In this document: in pieces, positions 6,298 to 9,126 of the stretch | Layout: every line of letters begins with the position of its first letter | Position numbering within the stretch: position 1 is the first letter of the stretch | Source: JAOTYV01 sp964469835 | Lineage (GTDB): Bacteria > Pseudomonadota > Alphaproteobacteria > UBA8366 | Direction of reading: 5' to 3' | Length of the DNA stretch: 9,126 nucleotides | Assembly: GCA_964469835.1 (NCBI GenBank) | Contig: CAYYBI010000564.1 | Location: 1 to 9,126 of the forward strand | The notes under the pieces: model-generated | Databases searched by the model: none | What the model was told of the DNA's origin: nothing | What the model saw: only the letters and a program-made list of their open reading frames with translations | Program-made: the position numbers and the translations under genes

Positions 6298-7370
6298 CCA
6301 ACCGCCTCCGCGATAGCCTTGCCGAGGTCCTGCGTGTTCGCCTTGCCGCCCATATCGGGCGTCAGCGGTGCACCCTTTTCCGACAGCACGGTTTCGATCG
6401 CCGACACGATTGCGGCCGCCGCTTCGGGCTGGCCCAGATGGTCCAGCATCATCGACGCCGACCAGATCTGCCCAATCGGGTTGGCGATGCCCTGCCCCGC
6501 AATATCGGGCGCGGAGCCGTGCACCGGCTCGAACATCGACGGATGCTCGCCTTCCGGGTTGATATTGGCCGACGGCGCGACCGCGATGGTCCCGGTCACG
6601 CCCGGGCCGAGATCGGACAGGATATCGCCGAACAGGTTGCTGCCGACCACGACATCGAACCAGTCGGGATGACGCACGAAATGCGCGGTCAGAATGTCGA
6701 TGTGGTACTGGTCGGTCTTGACGTCGGGGTAGCGCGCCGACATCTCGCGGAAGCGCTCATCCCAATACGGCATGGTGTAGATGATACCGTTTGACTTGGT
6801 CGCCGAGGTGACATGCTTGGCGTCGCGCGACATGGCCAGGTCGAAAGCGTATTTGAGGATGCGGTCGACGCCCTTGCGGGTAAACACAGTCTCCTGAATG
6901 ACGGTTTCCTGATCCGTGCCCGCGTAGATCTTGCCGCCCATCTCGGAATACTCGCCTTCGACGTTTTCGCGCACCACGTAGAAATCGATGTCACCGGGCT
7001 CATAGCCGTGCACCGGCGGGGTGATGCCGGGCAACAACCGCACCGGGCGCAGATTGACGTATTGATGGAAGTCGCGCCGAATCGGAATCAACAAACCCCA
7101 GAGCGATACGTGATCCGGCACGTTCGGAAAACCGACCGCACCGAGAAAAACCGCATCGTGCTCGCGCAATTGGTCGGTGCCGTCTTCCGGCATCATCCGG
7201 CCGGTTTTGGTGTAGGTCTCGCAGCTCCAGTCAAAATCGGCAAAGCTGAATTCGATACCGAACTTCCGGCCGGCGGCGTCGAGCACGCGAAGCCCTTCCG
7301 GCACGACCTCCTTGCCGATGCCATCGCCCGGAATGTTTGCGATCTTATATTTAGCGGTATTGTTCGTCAT
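6294..7370 (-). CDS. Tartrate dehydrogenase/decarboxylase or D-malate dehydrogenase (DmlA/TtuC type)
   Basis: A cytosolic NAD-dependent beta-decarboxylating dehydrogenase of 358 residues in the isocitrate/isopropylmalate family. The closest remembered relatives are E. coli DmlA (YeaU) and tartrate dehydrogenases, because of NIPGDGIGKEV (12-22), GAVGFPNVPDHVSLWG, QYVNLRPVRL, DIDFYVVRENVEGEYS and EPVHGSAPDI (281-290). Expected active-site residues are present: Arg98, Arg108 and Arg134 for the substrate carboxylates, Tyr141 and Lys192 (TKSNG), and the metal aspartates Asp225, Asp249 and Asp253. Such enzymes convert D-malate to pyruvate and also act on tartrate or isopropylmalate, so the true substrate is open; it is not a typical LeuB. 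GGGGAG (7380-7385) lies nine bases before the ATG. The ParA-like gene ends 84 bases upstream and the MaoC-like gene overlaps its stop by four bases. Confidence 0.92.
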   Translation of the reverse strand: MTNNTAKYKIANIPGDGIGKEVVPEGLRVLDAAGRKFGIEFSFADFDWSCETYTKTGRMMPEDGTDQLREHDAVFLGAVGFPNVPDHVSLWGLLIPIRRDFHQYVNLRPVRLLPGITPPVHGYEPGDIDFYVVRENVEGEYSEMGGKIYAGTDQETVIQETVFTRKGVDRILKYAFDLAMSRDAKHVTSATKSNGIIYTMPYWDERFREMSARYPDVKTDQYHIDILTAHFVRHPDWFDVVVGSNLFGDILSDLGPGVTGTIAVAPSANINPEGEHPSMFEPVHGSAPDIAGQGIANPIGQIWSASMMLDHLGQPEAAAAIVSAIETVLSEKGAPLTPDMGGKANTQDLGKAIAEAVG

Positions 7371-7454
7371 CGCGTCTCGCTCCCCATCATTGAGCCGGAA
7401 AAGTAACGAGACCGCTCCACAAGATAAAGCGGGGAAATGCGCGACGCGGCCGCT

Positions 7455-8093
7455 TTACACGATCCGCATCAGCTCGCGCGCCAGCGCGCGCACTTCGCTC
7501 GCCGCCTTGCTACCGGGTTTTGTCTCCAGCACGGTGCGGCCGGCGCCCACGCTCTCGGCGAAGGCGACCCGGTTGCCGAGCGGCGATTTAGCCACGCGCA
7601 CCTTATAATCGCCGAGCCGTGTGATCATCGTTGCCGTAAGCAAGGCACGCGGCGGCACTCGATTGAGCACCAGCAACGCCGGCTTCTTTGCCGCCGCCGC
7701 GACCTCCAGGGTCGGCAGGGTCGCCCAAAAATCGAACGGCGATGGCTGCACCGGCACGACAACCAGGCTGGCCGCCGCGATTACCGCATTTGCGGCGGAC
7801 GTCGCATGCGGCGGCATGTCCACCACAACCACATCATGGTCGCGCGCCAGCGCCCGCGCCTCATTGACCGCGCGGCTGCCGCTGGAGCGCCGGAATGTCA
7901 GTCCCGTGTCGTCGGATCCCAGATAGTGCTCGCGCGCCTCGTACCAGACGCTCGAACTGCCTTGCGGGTCGACATCGAGCAATGCAACGCGTTTGCCGCG
8001 CTGTTTCGTCCAGGCGACCGCCAAGTTAACTGCCACGGTGGTTTTGCCCGCGCCGCCCTTCTGTTGGGCGATATTGAAGACCTTGCCTGCCAT
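7455..8093 (-). CDS. ParA/MinD-type P-loop ATPase (no adjacent parB)
   Basis: A cytosolic protein of 212 residues with the deviant Walker A motif KGGAGKTT (12-19), including the signature lysine Lys12. LLDVDPQGS (38-46) supplies the switch I aspartates and VVVVDMPP (88-95) the Walker B strand. The VPVQPSPFDFW segment (114-123) is typical of the short ParA/VirC1-like proteins. Members place DNA or protein cargo by ATP-driven dimerisation. There is no N-terminal helix-turn-helix domain and no parB beside it, so chromosome partition is not implied; the cargo is unknown. I chose the ATG at 8093, which has a G-run (8100-8105) six bases upstream, over a GTG at 8153 whose added residues do not look like the family. 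It may lead the operon with the dehydrogenase, but the 84-base gap leaves room for a separate promoter. Confidence 0.88.
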   Translation of the reverse strand: MAGKVFNIAQQKGGAGKTTVAVNLAVAWTKQRGKRVALLDVDPQGSSSVWYEAREHYLGSDDTGLTFRRSSGSRAVNEARALARDHDVVVVDMPPHATSAANAVIAAASLVVVPVQPSPFDFWATLPTLEVAAAAKKPALLVLNRVPPRALLTATMITRLGDYKVRVAKSPLGNRVAFAESVGAGRTVLETKPGSKAASEVRALARELMRIV

Positions 8094-8187
8094 TACACAC
8101 CCCCCGGTTCGGCGACACTGTGCAACGCTCGAATTTTCCGCGCAAGACCACACCGCACCGCGGCCGCCTGCATCCCTGGCAAATTCG

Positions 8188-8205
8188 AATACAAAATTCC
8201 GTATT
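8188..8205. promoter_or_regulatory. Short inverted repeat in the parA/yciI divergent region
   Basis: AATAC, eight bases, GTATT (8188-8205) lies in the AT-rich part of the 180-base gap between the ParA-like gene and the YciI-like start. It may be an operator for either gene. The half-sites are only five bases, so chance is possible. I found no strong promoter elements here on either strand. Confidence 0.22.
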
Positions 8206-8273
8206 TTGCGCCTGTCATTCGCGGGTCGATCCTGTGCCCACCCCGCCGCCGATGACCAAGGGGACGGGCAAGG

Positions 8274-8381
8274 ATGTATGCCGTGCTATTCGAGGACGAT
8301 GAAAGCCGTGCGGACATGCGCCCGCAGTCTACGCTTCACGCATCACTATTTCGCTCTTTGCATCAATATCCCATTGTTTGA
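8274..8381 (+). pseudogene. Truncated YciI-like gene, 5' remnant
   Basis: A reading frame of 35 codons starting MYAVLFEDDESRADMR. The first 16 residues look like the start of alphaproteobacterial YciI-like proteins (small ferredoxin-like-fold proteins of about 90-100 residues), which commonly begin MYAVxFEDD with a charged stretch after it. From about codon 17 (near 8322) the frame continues as PQSTLHASLFRSL and so on to a TGA at 8379-8381, with no resemblance to the expected HMxxHLxFL segment. The last 36 bases lie over the 3' end of the opposite-strand acetyltransferase gene. The likely reading is that the gene was cut near 8322-8345 when the low-GC block to its right arrived. I recognised the family from memory of its N-terminus only; a chance short ORF remains possible. 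Confidence 0.5.
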
Positions 8382-9086
8382 CTGCGGTGCCTCGGCCATT
8401 TTCGCGATCGAAATCCGAAGCGGTTGCCCCTTTCGCCACATGCCGCATCGCCAGGCCGTGCCGTCGTGGACGAAGGCGATTCCAAAAATCCTGTAGAACT
8501 GCAGGCACCCGATTGCTTCATAGCCAATCTTGCCCATCGCCCGCACGGAGTTGTGATTGAGTGTATCGACAATTCCCAACATTCGCTTGAACCCGAAATG
8601 CCAGCATAGCTGTGTAACATGTCCCCGCAGGGCCGGACCGAGGCCCTGGCCGCGGTGTTCCTTACTGACGAATATGACTTCAGACCAAACATCGCCTTCG
8701 ATTTTTTCGAGAACCAACCAATCTGAAATGAGTTTGTCGGACGGGAGGAGCCAATCACAGGCTAGAAAGCGTCCTTCGCTTTCAAGCACCCATACGCGAT
8801 GCCCATTCTCAAATCGCTGATGGAGCGATTCTTTGGTGTCACCAAGTTCGGCAAGGTGCTCGACATCGTCCTCGGTAGCTTCGCGAACACACAATCCAGG
8901 ACGGGAAATTGAATTTTGCTGCCCCAGACGGATAGCGGTGATAAAGAATTTTCTGAACTGGAAAATGCTTGGTGGAGCGCACTTCAACACTATGAGATAA
9001 AAGGAATAGCGCCAACCAACCTCGTCGACCTTGCGGCGCAAGCGCCCCCATACACCCCTTAATCCCTCAACTACCGAAAAAGTCAC
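8346..9086 (-). CDS. GNAT-family N-acetyltransferase
   Basis: A protein of 246 residues. The N-terminal 65 residues are basic with a hydrophobic patch (WRYSFYLIVLKCAPPSIF, 25-42). The GNAT fold follows (about 66-215), with the acetyl-CoA loop motif VSKEHRGQGLG (140-150, R-G-Q-G-L-G) and a motif B-like segment NHNSVRAMGKIGYEAIG (177-193). The acceptor is unknown; similar N-terminal extensions occur in acetyltransferases I remember from polysaccharide loci, but that is a weak link. The GTG at 9086 is the only start before an in-frame TGA upstream; its ribosome binding site is poor. Three 60-base lines sampled within it have 31, 27 and 22 G+C, against 43 in a line of the ParA-like gene, so it probably came by transfer. 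A minus-strand frame ending GYRSEHDKW at a TGA (9096-9098) may be the tail of an upstream gene in the same block. Confidence 0.8.
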   Translation of the reverse strand: MTFSVVEGLRGVWGRLRRKVDEVGWRYSFYLIVLKCAPPSIFQFRKFFITAIRLGQQNSISRPGLCVREATEDDVEHLAELGDTKESLHQRFENGHRVWVLESEGRFLACDWLLPSDKLISDWLVLEKIEGDVWSEVIFVSKEHRGQGLGPALRGHVTQLCWHFGFKRMLGIVDTLNHNSVRAMGKIGYEAIGCLQFYRIFGIAFVHDGTAWRCGMWRKGQPLRISIAKMAEAPQSNNGILMQRAK

Positions 9087-9126
9087 CTCGTCTTGTCACC
9101 ACTTGTCGTGTTCTGACCTGTAACCA

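Noticed and set aside
8094..8153. A 20-residue N-terminal extension of the ParA-like protein from GTG 8153
   Set aside because: The added residues do not resemble ParA proteins, which start a few residues before the first strand. The ATG at 8093 has a G-rich site at proper distance.
7437..8496. Plus-strand open frames opposite the ParA-like gene
   Set aside because: They are antisense shadows of a gene with clear Walker motifs and have the composition expected for that.
1..9126. CRISPR arrays, tRNA or rRNA genes, insertion sequences
   Set aside because: I saw no regularly spaced repeats, no cloverleaf-like sequences with a TTCGA arm in context, and no transposase-like protein. The low-GC right end shows no identified mobile-element gene within the window.

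Overview
The window looks like the chromosome of an alphaproteobacterium of the Bradyrhizobium/Rhodopseudomonas/Xanthobacteraceae kind. Evidence: high GC over most of its length, the character of the SerC, ThiC and DmlA-type proteins, CTTGAC-type -35 boxes, and a TPP riboswitch that acts on the ribosome binding site. The assignment to group is inference. No rRNA, tRNA, CRISPR array or transposase was seen.

Layout. (1) 1-170, minus: the first 56 codons of serC (phosphoserine aminotransferase), running off the left edge. Its leader can fold into two hairpins. (2) 171-420: a divergent control region with a perfect 20-bp palindrome (335-354). (3) 421-2903, plus: an SLC13-type transporter with two RCK_C (TrkA-C) domains, then, 14 nt later, a LigE-like glutathione S-transferase. 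(4) 2993-5133, plus: a self-contained thiamin unit of promoter, TPP riboswitch, hairpin that hides the Shine-Dalgarno sequence, thiC, and a strong intrinsic terminator. (5) 5178-8093, minus: four genes transcribed in the order ParA-like ATPase, tartrate/D-malate dehydrogenase, MaoC-like hydratase, exported DUF2459 protein. The last three are tightly coupled (a 4-nt GTGA overlap and a 7-nt gap). (6) 8274-about 8324, plus: the start of a YciI-like gene, broken off after about 16 codons. (7) 8346-9086, minus: a GNAT acetyltransferase in DNA of clearly lower GC, probably acquired by transfer.

How it fits together. Most of the window is ordinary metabolism: serine, thiamin pyrimidine and hydroxy-acid oxidation. 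The two least ordinary places are the serC/transporter control region and the right end. At the right end a housekeeping-like reading frame stops being recognisable just where base composition falls, which suggests the edge of an inserted block. I did not find a convincing new multi-gene defence or signalling system. The dehydrogenase-MaoC-DUF2459 coupling, the ParA-like protein with no ParB beside it, and the truncated gene are the main leads.
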